From: Halocalculus aciditolerans
Lineage (GTDB): Archaea > Halobacteriota > Halobacteria > Halobacteriales > Halobacteriaceae
Length of the DNA stretch: 64,000 nucleotides
Assembly: GCF_014647475.1 (NCBI RefSeq)
Contig: NZ_BMPG01000001.1
Location: forward strand, 992,001 to 1,056,000
Direction: 5' to 3'
Positions within the stretch are counted from its first letter, which is position 1. Every line of letters begins with the position of its first letter. The position numbers and the translations under genes are program-made. The notes beneath the pieces are model-generated. The model had not been told where the DNA came from. It searched no databases and saw only the letters and a list, made by a program, of their open reading frames with translations. Of the stretch, positions 25,475 through 33,964 are shown piece after piece.

Positions 25475-26959
25475 ATGACGAAGGAACACACGCCCGTCGA
25501 ACCGCTCTCGCCCCCGACGACCGACGACGACGCGCTCCCGCGGGCGCTGACGCGACTCGTCTGGGCGCTGTGGCTCGCGAGCGTCGTCGTCCTCGGCGCG
25601 CGCCTCTGGACCGGCGCGGACCTGACGCTCGGCGGCGTCCTCCGCGTGGACGGCCTGACCGCCGTGATGTGGGTCGCGGTCACCTTCTTCAGCGGCGTCG
25701 TCTACAGCTACTCGCGGCGCTACATGGCGGGCGACGCGAACGTCGACCGCTTCTTCGCCACGCTCGCCGCGTTCACCGCGTCCGTACTGGTGCTCGTCTC
25801 CGCCGACCACCTCCTCGTCTTCCTCGCCGCCTGGACCGCGATGGGTCTCGCGATGGCCCGCCTCATCGGCCACGTCGACGACTGGGAGAGCGCGCACGCC
25901 TCGGCCGCGCTCGCCCGCCGGTACTTCCTCGGCGGGAGCGGCCTCCTCGCTCTCGCGTTCGGCGCGCTCTGGTGGACGACCGGCGCGACCACCGTCTCCG
26001 GGGTCGCCGCCGCCATCGCGACGCTCCCGGAGTCCGTCGTCCTCGCCGTCGGCGGCGCGCTCGTCCTCGCCGCGATGGTGCAGTCCGCCCTCGTCCCCTT
26101 CCACCGCTGGCTCCTCTCCTCGATGACCGCGCCGACCCCCGCGTCCGCGCTCATGCACGCCGGCTTCGTCAACGCCGGCGGCGTCCTCCTCGTCCGCTTC
26201 GCTCCCGTCGTCACCGCCGACGACGCCCTCCCGCTCCTCGTCGTTCTCATCGGTGCCGCGAGCGCGCTGACCGGGAAACTCCTGAAGACCGTTCAGCCCG
26301 ACGTGAAGGGCGCGCTCGGCTGCTCGACCGTCGGCCAGATGAGCTTCATGCTCATGCAGGCCGGCCTCGGCTTCTTCGCCGCCGCGCTCACCCACCTCGT
26401 CCTCCACGGCTTCTACAAGGCCTATCACTTCCTCTCCGCCGGCGGCGCGGTCGCCCGCGAAGCACCGGAGACGGCGACGGAGCGTTCGGCCGAGCGCTCG
26501 TCGAGCGCCGTCACGCTCCTCGTCGTCGCCCTCACCGGCCTCGTCGGCGGCGGCGTGTTCGCCCTCCTCACCGGCGAAGGGACCGAGGGCGGCAGCGGCC
26601 TCCTGCTCGTGCTCCTCGTCGTCCTCACCGTCCTGCAGGCCGCGCGCGACGTCGCCGCGCGCGCCGACCTTCCGGCCGCGATTCGGTACGCCGGCGTCCC
26701 GCTCGTCGCCCTCCCCGCCATCGGCGTCTACGCCGGCGTCTACACCGTCGTCCACGGGCTCCTCGCCGGCCTGCCCGGCGTCGGCCACCCGGAGCCGCTG
26801 ACGCCCGTCCACGGCGTCGTCGCCGCCGCCTTCCTCGTCGTCTACCTCGCCGTCGAGACCGGCCTCTACCGGTGCAGCGCCCGGCTCTACGTCGCACTCC
26901 TGAACGCGGCGCGGCCGAGCGCCGGGACGCTCCTCACCGACACGGAGGACTACCAATGA
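25475..26959 (+). CDS. dabB: DabB: proton-conducting subunit of inorganic-carbon uptake system
   Basis: This is a 494-residue membrane protein of the NuoL/MrpA (complex I subunit 5) family with about 13 helices. Typical features are FFSGVVYSYSRRYMAGD, the conserved Lys/His residues in ALVPFHRWLLSSMTAPTPASALMHAGFVNAGG, and HLVLHGFYKAYHFLSAGG. The gene overlaps dabA by 4 nt. In bacteria DabB couples ion flow to DabA; here the same pair is preceded by a carbonic anhydrase and a regulator, so the same role is inferred. An NADH dehydrogenase role is unlikely because no other nuo genes are near. Confidence 0.9.
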   Translation: MTKEHTPVEPLSPPTTDDDALPRALTRLVWALWLASVVVLGARLWTGADLTLGGVLRVDGLTAVMWVAVTFFSGVVYSYSRRYMAGDANVDRFFATLAAFTASVLVLVSADHLLVFLAAWTAMGLAMARLIGHVDDWESAHASAALARRYFLGGSGLLALAFGALWWTTGATTVSGVAAAIATLPESVVLAVGGALVLAAMVQSALVPFHRWLLSSMTAPTPASALMHAGFVNAGGVLLVRFAPVVTADDALPLLVVLIGAASALTGKLLKTVQPDVKGALGCSTVGQMSFMLMQAGLGFFAAALTHLVLHGFYKAYHFLSAGGAVAREAPETATERSAERSSSAVTLLVVALTGLVGGGVFALLTGEGTEGGSGLLLVLLVVLTVLQAARDVAARADLPAAIRYAGVPLVALPAIGVYAGVYTVVHGLLAGLPGVGHPEPLTPVHGVVAAAFLVVYLAVETGLYRCSARLYVALLNAARPSAGTLLTDTEDYQ

Positions 26960-29460
26960 CTACTGACACCGCAGTCGAGGAGAGCATCGACGCGGCCGCC
27001 GACGCGGTCGGCTCCGCGTGGCCGATTCACTCGTTCGTCACTGCGAACCCGCTCGCGGGCTTCGAGGACCGGCCGTTCCACGAGGCCGTCGCCGCCGGCG
27101 AACGCCGCCTCGACGGCGACGGCTACCCCAGCGCCGACACCTTCCGCAATGCCTGGGAAGCCGGCGAAATCGACGGCGACGAGCTCCGCGACCGCCTGAC
27201 CGACGCCGGCTACGCCCCCGACCCCGAGGCCGCGCTCGACCGGCTCGCCGACGCCGAATCCGAAGCGACGACCACCAACACGACCGACGCCGCCACGACC
27301 GACGCCGACGCCGAGACGGCGACTGACCGCGTCGACGCGGTCGTGTCGAAGTGGCTCGCCGCCTTCCTCGACGAGGGCCGCGCGGAGTGGCCGATGCCGA
27401 ACCGGAGTCAGGGGTTCTACGCGGCGTTCCGGACCGTCGCCCCCCACGACGGCGACATCCCCGGGCGCGACGCGCTCGCCGACCTCCCGGACGACCCCTT
27501 GGACGCGATTCGCGACGCGCTCGCGGACGTGCCCGTCGGAGAGTGGCGGGACGTCTTCGAGTACCACCTCACCGCGCTCCCCGGCTGGACGGGGTTCGTC
27601 AAACACCGCGCCGAGGCCGACGGCGACTGGCAGGAGGCACACCCAATCACGCTCGGAGGCTACCTCGCCGTCCGCCTCGCGCTCGTCGACCGCTTCGACG
27701 CCCCGCTCACCCCCGAGGACGCGGACGCGCCCGCGGCCGACGACCCCGACGAGTCCGGCGAGTCCGGCGTGCCGCTCGCCCACGCGTGGCTCGCCGCCTG
27801 GGAGGCCACCTACCGCGACTCCCTCACCGACGCCGTCGCCGCCGAGAGCGCCGCACTCGCCGATACGGGAGCAGGCGAAGACGGGAGCGACGGGGAGCGC
27901 CCGGACGCCCAACTCGTCTTCTGTATCGACACGCGCTCGGAGATTCTCCGCCGGCACGTCGAGGAAGCGGGGGACTACGAGACCTACGGCTACGCGGGCT
28001 TCTTCGGCGTGCCGATGCGCTTCGAGGGGTACGACGCCGCGCTCGCGACCGACGCCTGCCCGCCGATCGTCGACGCCGAACACTACGTCGCCGACCGCCC
28101 GCGCCCGGAGGATGCAGAGACGCACGAGACCGCCGAATCGCGCCGGAGCCTCCTCGAAGCCGGCGCGGAAACTATCGAGGACCTCCGGAAGAACGCGGCG
28201 ACCGCGTTCAGCTTCGTCGAGAATACTGGTGTTGCCTACGGCGCGGCGCTCGCCGCGCGGACGCTCCTCCCCAACCGCGTCTACGACGCCCTCGAACGCG
28301 TCGACGACCGCGTGCCCGACGCCCACGAGTTCTGCGAGCCCACCGTCGACTACAACCCCGACGGCGTCCACGGCCTCCGCGAGGGCCTCACACGCGACGA
28401 ACAGGTCGAGTACGCCGCGAACGCGTTCGAGCTCATGGGCCTCACCGATCTCTCCCGGCTCGTCGTCTTCACCGGCCACGCGAGCGACACGACGAACAAC
28501 CCCTTCGATTCCAGTCTCGACTGCGGCGCGTGCGCCGGCAACCCCGGCGGCCCGAACGCCCGCGTGCTCGCCGCCATCTGTAACGACGACGCCGTACAGC
28601 GGGAACTCCGCGAGCGCGGCATCGACATCCCCGAGGATACCGTCTTCCTCGCCGCCGAACACGACACCACCACGGACGCCGTCGAACTCTACGACGGTGA
28701 CGTCCCCGAGACCCACGCCGACGACGTCGAATCCCTCCGCGCCGACCTCGCGACCGCTCAGGCGGACGCGGCCGCCGAACGCGCCCGCGACATGGGCGTC
28801 GACATCGACGAATCCGACGCCGGGACGGGTGTTCGCGAGGTCGAGCGCCGCGCCGCCGACTGGGCGGAGACACGGCCGGAGTGGGGGCTCGCCGGGAACG
28901 CCGGCCTCGTCGTCGGCCCGCGCGCTCTCACCGACGACCTCGACCTCGACGGCCGCGTCTTCCTCCACTCCTACGACTGGACGACGGACGAGAGTGGAGA
29001 GGCGCTCGCCGCCATCTTCGCCGGCCCGCTCGTCGTCACCCAGTGGATTAACACGCAGTACTACTTCGCCGCCGTCGACAACGCCGCCTACGGCAGCGGG
29101 TCGAAAATCACGCAGAACCCCGTCGGGAACGTCGGCGTCTATCAGGGGAACGGCGGCGACCTCCGCACCGGCCTCCCGCGCGAGTCACTCTTCGCCGCCG
29201 ACGGCACCCCCTACCACCGCCCGCTCCGCCTCTCCGCCGTCGTCCACGCGCCCAGAGAACAGGTGCGCGACGCCGTCGCCGCGAACGAAACTGTCGCTGC
29301 ACTGCTCGGCAACGAGTGGCTCTCGCTCACCGTCGTCGACCCGACCCGCGACCACCGCGCCTTCCGCTACGAAACCGAGGGCTGGACGCCGCTCGATGAG
29401 GAAAAGACCGCCGAGCCGACCGCGAAGGGAGCCCCGACGCCGAGCGTCGCCGACGACTGA
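26956..29460 (+). CDS. dabA: DabA: zinc-dependent inorganic-carbon uptake protein (DUF2309)
   Basis: This 834-residue peripheral protein is related in its zinc site to beta-carbonic anhydrases. The predicted ligands are Cys323 and Asp325 (FCIDTRSE), His508 (TGHASDT) and Cys523 (DCGACAG); the His-Cys spacing of 15 matches the characterised DabA. IHSFVTANPLAGFEDRPF at the N-terminus and QWINTQYYFAAVDNAAYGSGSK near the C-terminus are family hallmarks. It is thought to hydrate CO2 in one direction while DabB supplies energy. The reading frame extends further upstream across dabB, but the ATG overlapping the dabB stop is the real start. Confidence 0.93.
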   Translation: MTTDTAVEESIDAAADAVGSAWPIHSFVTANPLAGFEDRPFHEAVAAGERRLDGDGYPSADTFRNAWEAGEIDGDELRDRLTDAGYAPDPEAALDRLADAESEATTTNTTDAATTDADAETATDRVDAVVSKWLAAFLDEGRAEWPMPNRSQGFYAAFRTVAPHDGDIPGRDALADLPDDPLDAIRDALADVPVGEWRDVFEYHLTALPGWTGFVKHRAEADGDWQEAHPITLGGYLAVRLALVDRFDAPLTPEDADAPAADDPDESGESGVPLAHAWLAAWEATYRDSLTDAVAAESAALADTGAGEDGSDGERPDAQLVFCIDTRSEILRRHVEEAGDYETYGYAGFFGVPMRFEGYDAALATDACPPIVDAEHYVADRPRPEDAETHETAESRRSLLEAGAETIEDLRKNAATAFSFVENTGVAYGAALAARTLLPNRVYDALERVDDRVPDAHEFCEPTVDYNPDGVHGLREGLTRDEQVEYAANAFELMGLTDLSRLVVFTGHASDTTNNPFDSSLDCGACAGNPGGPNARVLAAICNDDAVQRELRERGIDIPEDTVFLAAEHDTTTDAVELYDGDVPETHADDVESLRADLATAQADAAAERARDMGVDIDESDAGTGVREVERRAADWAETRPEWGLAGNAGLVVGPRALTDDLDLDGRVFLHSYDWTTDESGEALAAIFAGPLVVTQWINTQYYFAAVDNAAYGSGSKITQNPVGNVGVYQGNGGDLRTGLPRESLFAADGTPYHRPLRLSAVVHAPREQVRDAVAANETVAALLGNEWLSLTVVDPTRDHRAFRYETEGWTPLDEEKTAEPTAKGAPTPSVADD

Positions 29461-29555
29461 CCCCGCGACCGAGACGACCGCGGCGGCGACGCCGCGGCTG
29501 ACTGGCGACCCGACACACTGCGACACGAGACCGGGTCGGTGACCCGGGAAGAGAC

Positions 29556-29759
29556 TCAGTCCGCCTTCTCGGAGTACTTCTCGTACGCGCTCTTCGCCGT
29601 GGTGCTCGTCTCGCCGACGAACGCGCCGACGAGCCCGCCGACTGCGCCGCCCGTGCTCGCCGCGTTCCGGCTGAGGAGGCCGCCGACGCCCGCGCCGACC
29701 GCGGCACCGATCGCTGCGTACTTCGCTCGACCGACCGCTCGCGTAATTCGTTGCCTCAT
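29556..29759 (-). CDS. Small glycine-zipper protein
   Basis: This 67-residue protein starts MRQRITRAVGRAKYAAIGAAVGAGVGG. Two glycine-rich hydrophobic segments (AAIGAAVGAGVGGLL and GGAVGGLVGAFVGE) resemble glycine-zipper membrane proteins. A longer start 29 codons upstream would add an unlikely Arg-rich leader. It is convergent with dabA. The function is unknown. Confidence 0.6.
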   Translation of the reverse strand: MRQRITRAVGRAKYAAIGAAVGAGVGGLLSRNAASTGGAVGGLVGAFVGETSTTAKSAYEKYSEKAD

Positions 29760-29864
29760 ACTCGACAATACGACCGGGTGGCATAAAACTCGTCCGGCCA
29801 CCGCGACACTCGCCCCCGGAGCCGACTCCCGGCCGCGTCGCGACACGACGCGGTGGTTGAAAGG

Positions 29865-30131
29865 CTATCGGCTCTCGCGCTGTTCGATCTTGTTCAGTTC
29901 GATGAGGAGGCGGAAGATGGCTTTCACCATGTTGGAGTCGACGTCGTAGCGCTCGGCGTACTTGCCGGCGCGCTCCATGACGGCTTCCTCCTGGGTCTCG
30001 TCGGTGGTCGCGAGGTCGCGTTCCTCTTTCACGCGCGCGACGGAGTCGGCGACGTACGTGCGCCGCGCGATGAGCTCGACGATGTCGTGGTCGATCCCCT
30101 CGATCTCCGCGCGCAGCTCGTCGAGGCTCAT
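29865..30131 (-). CDS. aroQ: Chorismate mutase
   Basis: This 88-residue all-helical AroQ-type enzyme converts chorismate to prephenate. LDELRAEIEGIDHDIVELIARRTYVADSVARVKEE carries the conserved Arg and Lys of the active site, and ELNKIEQRES closes the third helix. The ATG at 30131 was chosen because it overlaps the shikimate kinase stop as ATGA. A longer start at 30194 would overlap aroK by 67 nt. Confidence 0.9.
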   Translation of the reverse strand: MSLDELRAEIEGIDHDIVELIARRTYVADSVARVKEERDLATTDETQEEAVMERAGKYAERYDVDSNMVKAIFRLLIELNKIEQRESR

Positions 30132-30985
30132 GTCGTCCGCGCGCCGTCGTTCCTCGTCCGTACCAGTCTCGTCGTTCCGGTCATTTCGTCCCATGAGTTG
30201 CGTATCTCCGTGAGTGCGTCTTCGTCGCCGATGGCGACGTAGCTCGGGCCCGTCCCGGAGAGGGAGACGCCGTCGGCCTCCGGGAGCGCGGCGAGCATCG
30301 GCTCGGTCTGTCGGTCGAGCGCGGCGCAGAACGCCCAGCCGTTGACGGTCATCGCCTCCCCGTACCGGCCGGCGAGCGCGAGCTCCTCCACGACGTCGGC
30401 GGTTCCGGCGACGCGCTGGCAGCGCGCGGTGTCCGCGTCCGCGCTGTACGCGCGCTCGTCGGGCGTGTAGACGAGCGCGTGCGCGTCGAGTTCGTCGCGG
30501 GCGACGAGCGCGTCCTCGGTGTTGTTCGTGACGGTGACGCCGCCGAGCATGCTCGCGGAGGCGTCGTCGAACGCGCCCGTCACGGTCACGCCGGTCTCCC
30601 GGGCGGCGCGCACGCCGACGCGGCAGGCGTCCTCGCGCGACACCTCGTCCGCGCGGCCGAGCGCGTCGAGCGTCGCGAGCACGGTCGCGTTCGCCGCGGC
30701 GCTCGAACTCTTCAACCCCGACGCCATCGGAATCTCGCTCTCCGTCTCCACGACGCCGCCGGGGTCGCTCTCGCCGTACGCCGCGACAGTGAGTTCGACG
30801 CAGCGCTCGACGAGCGACGTGTCCGCGTCCGCGTCGCCGGCGACCCGGCCCTCGACCGACGACTGCTCGGGTTCGAGCGTCACGGACGCCGTCACGTCGA
30901 GGTCGATGGCGAACGCCGACCCGACGCCCGTCGCGAGCGCGCACAGTACGGTTCCGGCTCCGGGCGCGATGGCGCGACCGTCCAT
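30128..30985 (-). CDS. aroK: Archaeal shikimate kinase (GHMP type)
   Basis: This 285-residue GHMP-superfamily kinase phosphorylates shikimate; archaea use this type instead of the bacterial AroK fold. PMASGLKSSSAAANA is the ATP-binding GHMP motif, and LSGTGPSYVAIG is the C-terminal motif. The start MDGRAIAPGAGTVLCAL is the usual family start. It is translationally coupled to the chorismate mutase gene, which makes an aroK-aroQ pair. Confidence 0.92.
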   Translation of the reverse strand: MDGRAIAPGAGTVLCALATGVGSAFAIDLDVTASVTLEPEQSSVEGRVAGDADADTSLVERCVELTVAAYGESDPGGVVETESEIPMASGLKSSSAAANATVLATLDALGRADEVSREDACRVGVRAARETGVTVTGAFDDASASMLGGVTVTNNTEDALVARDELDAHALVYTPDERAYSADADTARCQRVAGTADVVEELALAGRYGEAMTVNGWAFCAALDRQTEPMLAALPEADGVSLSGTGPSYVAIGDEDALTEIRNSWDEMTGTTRLVRTRNDGARTT

Positions 30986-31075
30986 GCGGGAGAGAGTCAC
31001 AGCGGACAGTTAGCGCCTTCGGTCGTGACAAACGCGACTCGGCGCGCTTTTCCGGCGCGCGAGCGAACGACGGGT

Positions 31076-31507
31076 ATGACGCAGCGCACCGAACGCGCCC
31101 CGGACCCGCTCACCGTCGAACTCGACGCCGAAGGCGTCTTCGTCGAGTACGCGGACGGCCGTCGCGTCTTCTACAACGGCGTCCCCGAGAAGCGCGACGG
31201 GAGCGTGCGCACCGCCCCCGAACGCGACGTCCACGTCCTCGTCACCGACGCCGAAGGCGAAGAAGGCGTGCTCGTCTACGTGAACGACCGGAAGACCGAC
31301 GACGCCATCCTCGAGGAGTCCGGCGTGGGCCGCGTCCTCCTCGACGCCGGCGACGAAGAATCGATCTTCCCGGGCGTCGTCGCGCGACAGGAGGGGTACG
31401 CGGTCGAGATCACCGCCGACCTCGACGAGGTCAGCGGCCGCGTCTTCGTCTTCGAGGAGTCCGACCTCGCCGAGTACGCCTACGAGATCGTCCGCTCGAC
31501 TGACTGA
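31076..31507 (+). CDS. DUF5796-like haloarchaeal protein
   Basis: This 143-residue acidic protein starts MTQRTERAPDPLTVELDAEGVFVEYADGRRVFYNGVP. The pattern fits the haloarchaeal DUF5796 family as remembered. No catalytic residues or membrane segments are visible. It is divergent from aroK. The function is unknown. Confidence 0.75.
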   Translation: MTQRTERAPDPLTVELDAEGVFVEYADGRRVFYNGVPEKRDGSVRTAPERDVHVLVTDAEGEEGVLVYVNDRKTDDAILEESGVGRVLLDAGDEESIFPGVVARQEGYAVEITADLDEVSGRVFVFEESDLAEYAYEIVRSTD

Positions 31508-31541
31508 CGACGCTCGCCGGCGACCGCCGAACCGCGGTCGG

Positions 31542-31676
31542 TCACTGGATGTAGGAGGGGTCTTCGGCGTCGCAGTTCGCTTCGTGTGACTCCGCGTCCT
31601 CGACGTTGTCGAAGAGGAGGCCGCATTTCTCGCACTCGTACCACGTCATCCCGTCACGCGTGGTCTCGGTCACCAT
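31542..31676 (-). CDS. Small C2HC zinc-finger protein
   Basis: This 44-residue protein was read directly from the minus strand. It contains one finger-like arrangement, YECEKCGLLF followed by SHEANC, giving C-x2-C-x12-H-x3-C. Such tiny zinc fingers are widespread in Halobacteria, and the C-terminus DAEDPSYIQ is typical. The start is ATG with 5 nt to spare before low-complexity sequence. The partner or target is unknown. Confidence 0.8.
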   Translation of the reverse strand: MVTETTRDGMTWYECEKCGLLFDNVEDAESHEANCDAEDPSYIQ

Positions 31677-31701
31677 GTTCACGTTTCCGTCGGGAGACGG
31701 T

Positions 31702-32502
31702 TTAGTCGTTGTCCCCCCTCAACTGCTTCCGGAGTTCGACGACGTAGTGCGGCGTGTCGGCGGCCGGTTCGGCGTCGGCGACACGCCACTCGGTCCCGGC
31801 GGCGGCATCGCGGAATCGGTCGGGCGCGTAGAGCGTGAACGCGAGCGTGCGCCCGACCTCGCCGTCGTACTCGACGCGGAACGCGCGGGAGGCGAGGCCG
31901 TCGCGGGGGTCGTCGCGGTAGCCGAAGAGGCGGTCGGCGTCGGCGTGCTCGGGGTCGAAGGCGTCGACGAACGCGACGCCGGCGTCGTCCGTGACGCGCG
32001 CGAACTCGTCGAGGACGTCCGTGAACGTCGTTCCCGGCCGGTTGAGCGTCGCCTGCGTGCCGATGCAGTGGACGCCGCGGAACGCGTCCGCGGGGACGGC
32101 GAGGTCGAAGAGATCCATCTCCGCGGCGTGCACGACGCCCATCTCGCGCGCCGCGCATACCGCGTTCGGCGACGCGTCCGCGGCCAGCGTCGTGACGCGT
32201 TCTTGCAGCCAGCGCGCGTGCTGGCCGGCCCCGCAGCCGACGTCGAGCACGCGCCCACCAGCGTTGGCGAGTCGGGAGAGCCGCGCGGGCACGTCCTCGC
32301 TCGCGGGGTTCGGCCCGTCGAAGTAGTTCTCGAAGACCCGAGCGCGTTCGCGGCGCTCGCCACCGACACCTTCGCCGTTCGCGTGTTCCGCGTCGTTTCG
32401 CGGGGCGTCCGCCTCGGCGGTGACGTACTCGCACGCGCCGCGCTCGTAGTCGCCGCGGGCGTAGTCGAGCATCGCGCGACCGAGTGGGTCTGGTCGGCCC
32501 AT
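31702..32502 (-). CDS. Class I SAM-dependent methyltransferase
   Basis: This is a 266-residue protein. Residues about 75-180 form the methyltransferase core: GGRVLDVGCGAGQHARWLQ (motif I), LAADASPNAVCAA (motif II) and GVHCIGTQATLNRPGT in the motif IV region. An N-terminal helical segment of about 70 residues with a low-complexity acidic part precedes it. The substrate is not evident. It runs in tandem 25 nt upstream of the small zinc-finger gene. Confidence 0.88.
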   Translation of the reverse strand: MGRPDPLGRAMLDYARGDYERGACEYVTAEADAPRNDAEHANGEGVGGERRERARVFENYFDGPNPASEDVPARLSRLANAGGRVLDVGCGAGQHARWLQERVTTLAADASPNAVCAAREMGVVHAAEMDLFDLAVPADAFRGVHCIGTQATLNRPGTTFTDVLDEFARVTDDAGVAFVDAFDPEHADADRLFGYRDDPRDGLASRAFRVEYDGEVGRTLAFTLYAPDRFRDAAAGTEWRVADAEPAADTPHYVVELRKQLRGDND

Positions 32503-32563
32503 ACTCGGACTTGCCGCTACTCGTGTGAAAAGCTACTTCGAAACACGGTAGCGAGCTACGCGA

Positions 32564-33556
32564 TTAGGCGGGGAGCGTGACGACGGCGCGGGAGCCGGCG
32601 TCGTCGAAGGCGAGCGAACCGCCGACGCCCTCGACCGTCCACCGGACGAGCCAGAGGCCGAGCCCGCTCCCGTGTTCGAGCTGCGTGATGGGGCGTTCGC
32701 CGAGGACGAGTTCGCGCTCCTTCGCGGGGATGCCGTCCCCGTCGTCGCTCACGCTTACTTCGACGGAGCCGCCCGCGTCGGTCGCGTGAACGGTGACGGT
32801 TCCCGCCCCGTGCTCGACGGCGTTCTCGACGAGCTCGTCGACCGCGGCGCGGAAGTGGTCGTTCGCCGTCGCCGTGAGCGAGTCCGGGGCGTCGAGGACG
32901 AACTCGCGGTCCGCGTACTCGTCGCGCGCGTCGACGACGGCCTCGCGGCAGACCGCGGCGACGTCGATCTCGTGCGGGTGTTCTTCGAGGGACTGCTCGA
33001 TGGTCTTCACGTTCTCGTTCATCTCTGCGAGGTCGTCCGCGACCGTGCGGACGTGCTCTCCGGGGATGGAGTCCGTGTCGACGACGCTCGCGGCGGCGAG
33101 CAGGAGCTGTGCGTCGTGTCGGAGGTTGTGGCGGACGAGCGTGTTCAACACGGCGAGCTTCTCGCGTTCGGTCGCGAGTTCTTCAGCGCGGATACGCCGG
33201 ACGTCGTAGACGCCGATGATGACGTGTGCGACCGCGCCGGCGGAGAGGACGGCGGCGAAGATGAACGGCGTGTTGTCCACCGGCTGGTAGGTGAAGACGA
33301 GCGTGAAGACGAATCCGAGGACGGCGAGGCCGAGGAGGTTCCAGCCGGCGACCCGAGCGGTGTTCACGTCGTCGATGTCGGCGCGGTAGACGAGCGGGCC
33401 GACGGCGACGAGGCCGAGCGAGATGATGGAGGCGAGCGCCGCGAGGACGAAGCCGACGAGCGGCGGGCTGGCGAAGAGCTGTGCGGCGTTCGGGACGAGG
33501 AGGACGAGTCCGGTGAGAGTGATGGACCCGGCGGCGGTGAACCTGAGTAGTTTCAT
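32564..33556 (-). CDS. Membrane sensor histidine kinase
   Basis: This is a 330-residue kinase. The N-terminal about 130 residues hold four hydrophobic helices. The phosphorylation box is LVRHNLRHDAQLL, the haloarchaeal HisKA type. The ATPase domain shows the N box in VDELVENAVEHG, a G1 box in VSVSDDGDGIP and a G2 box in GSGLGLWLVRW. The start at MKLLRFTAAG puts the first helix at the N-terminus. No response regulator lies beside it, so the partner is elsewhere. Confidence 0.92.
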   Translation of the reverse strand: MKLLRFTAAGSITLTGLVLLVPNAAQLFASPPLVGFVLAALASIISLGLVAVGPLVYRADIDDVNTARVAGWNLLGLAVLGFVFTLVFTYQPVDNTPFIFAAVLSAGAVAHVIIGVYDVRRIRAEELATEREKLAVLNTLVRHNLRHDAQLLLAAASVVDTDSIPGEHVRTVADDLAEMNENVKTIEQSLEEHPHEIDVAAVCREAVVDARDEYADREFVLDAPDSLTATANDHFRAAVDELVENAVEHGAGTVTVHATDAGGSVEVSVSDDGDGIPAKERELVLGERPITQLEHGSGLGLWLVRWTVEGVGGSLAFDDAGSRAVVTLPA

Positions 33557-33964
33557 CGGGGGTGCCGTCGTTTCTCGCCGACGACGGATAAACACGCACA
33601 CTCGCCGAGCGGGCTGCGAACAGGCGGCACGCGCTCTCAGGCGTCGGTGTGCCGCGCTCCCGCCTCGGCCGACGCCCGCCATTTTCAGGCGATACCGCGA
33701 GTTCGCCGCGCTCTCACGGATAAACTCTCGCAGGAACAGCCAGTGAAACGGGAATCACAAGCATCGCGCGAGCGAGTGGTTCGGAGTCCGCGCGAGTCGA
33801 AGACGAGTGCGGGCAAGCGGGACCGGTGGGTCCCGCCAAGAACCCGAGCGAGCGCGTTCACCGCGAACGCGACGCGTTCGCGGAGCGTTTTTAGCGTAGC
33901 TTTTTGCGAGGAGGGTTCCCACAGCGAGCGCAGCGAGCGAGGAAACCCGACGAGTAAAAAGGGA
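33557..33964. other. Intergenic region without a credible gene
   Basis: These 408 bases separate the kinase start from the Lhr stop. The kinase-proximal 150 bases look like an ordinary promoter region. The rest is low-complexity CGAGCG DNA with a 16-bp motif, TTTTAGCGTAGCTTTT, at 33889-33904, which recurs at 47068-47083. Confidence 0.65.
33889..33904 (-). repeat. 16-bp motif after the Lhr stop (copy 1)
   Basis: TTTTAGCGTAGCTTTT lies about 60 bp beyond the Lhr stop codon. An identical 16-mer lies about 50 bp beyond the thioredoxin reductase stop (47068-47083). In both cases the stop is followed within about 10 nt by a T4-T5 run on the coding strand, which may be the actual terminator. Confidence 0.5.

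Noticed and set aside
25447-26955. Upstream extension of the dabA frame
   Set aside because: The frame stays open across dabB, but the translation there is Arg-rich nonsense. The ATG overlapping the dabB stop begins the DUF2309 domain.
25475-26959. NADH dehydrogenase (complex I) subunit 5 or Mrp antiporter subunit A
   Set aside because: The fold is shared, but no other nuo or mrp genes are adjacent and the gene overlaps a DUF2309/DabA gene, which fits DabB.
29865-30194. Longer chorismate mutase start at 30194
   Set aside because: It would add a charged 21-residue leader and overlap aroK by 67 nt. The ATG at 30131 makes a standard ATGA overlap and begins the AroQ domain.
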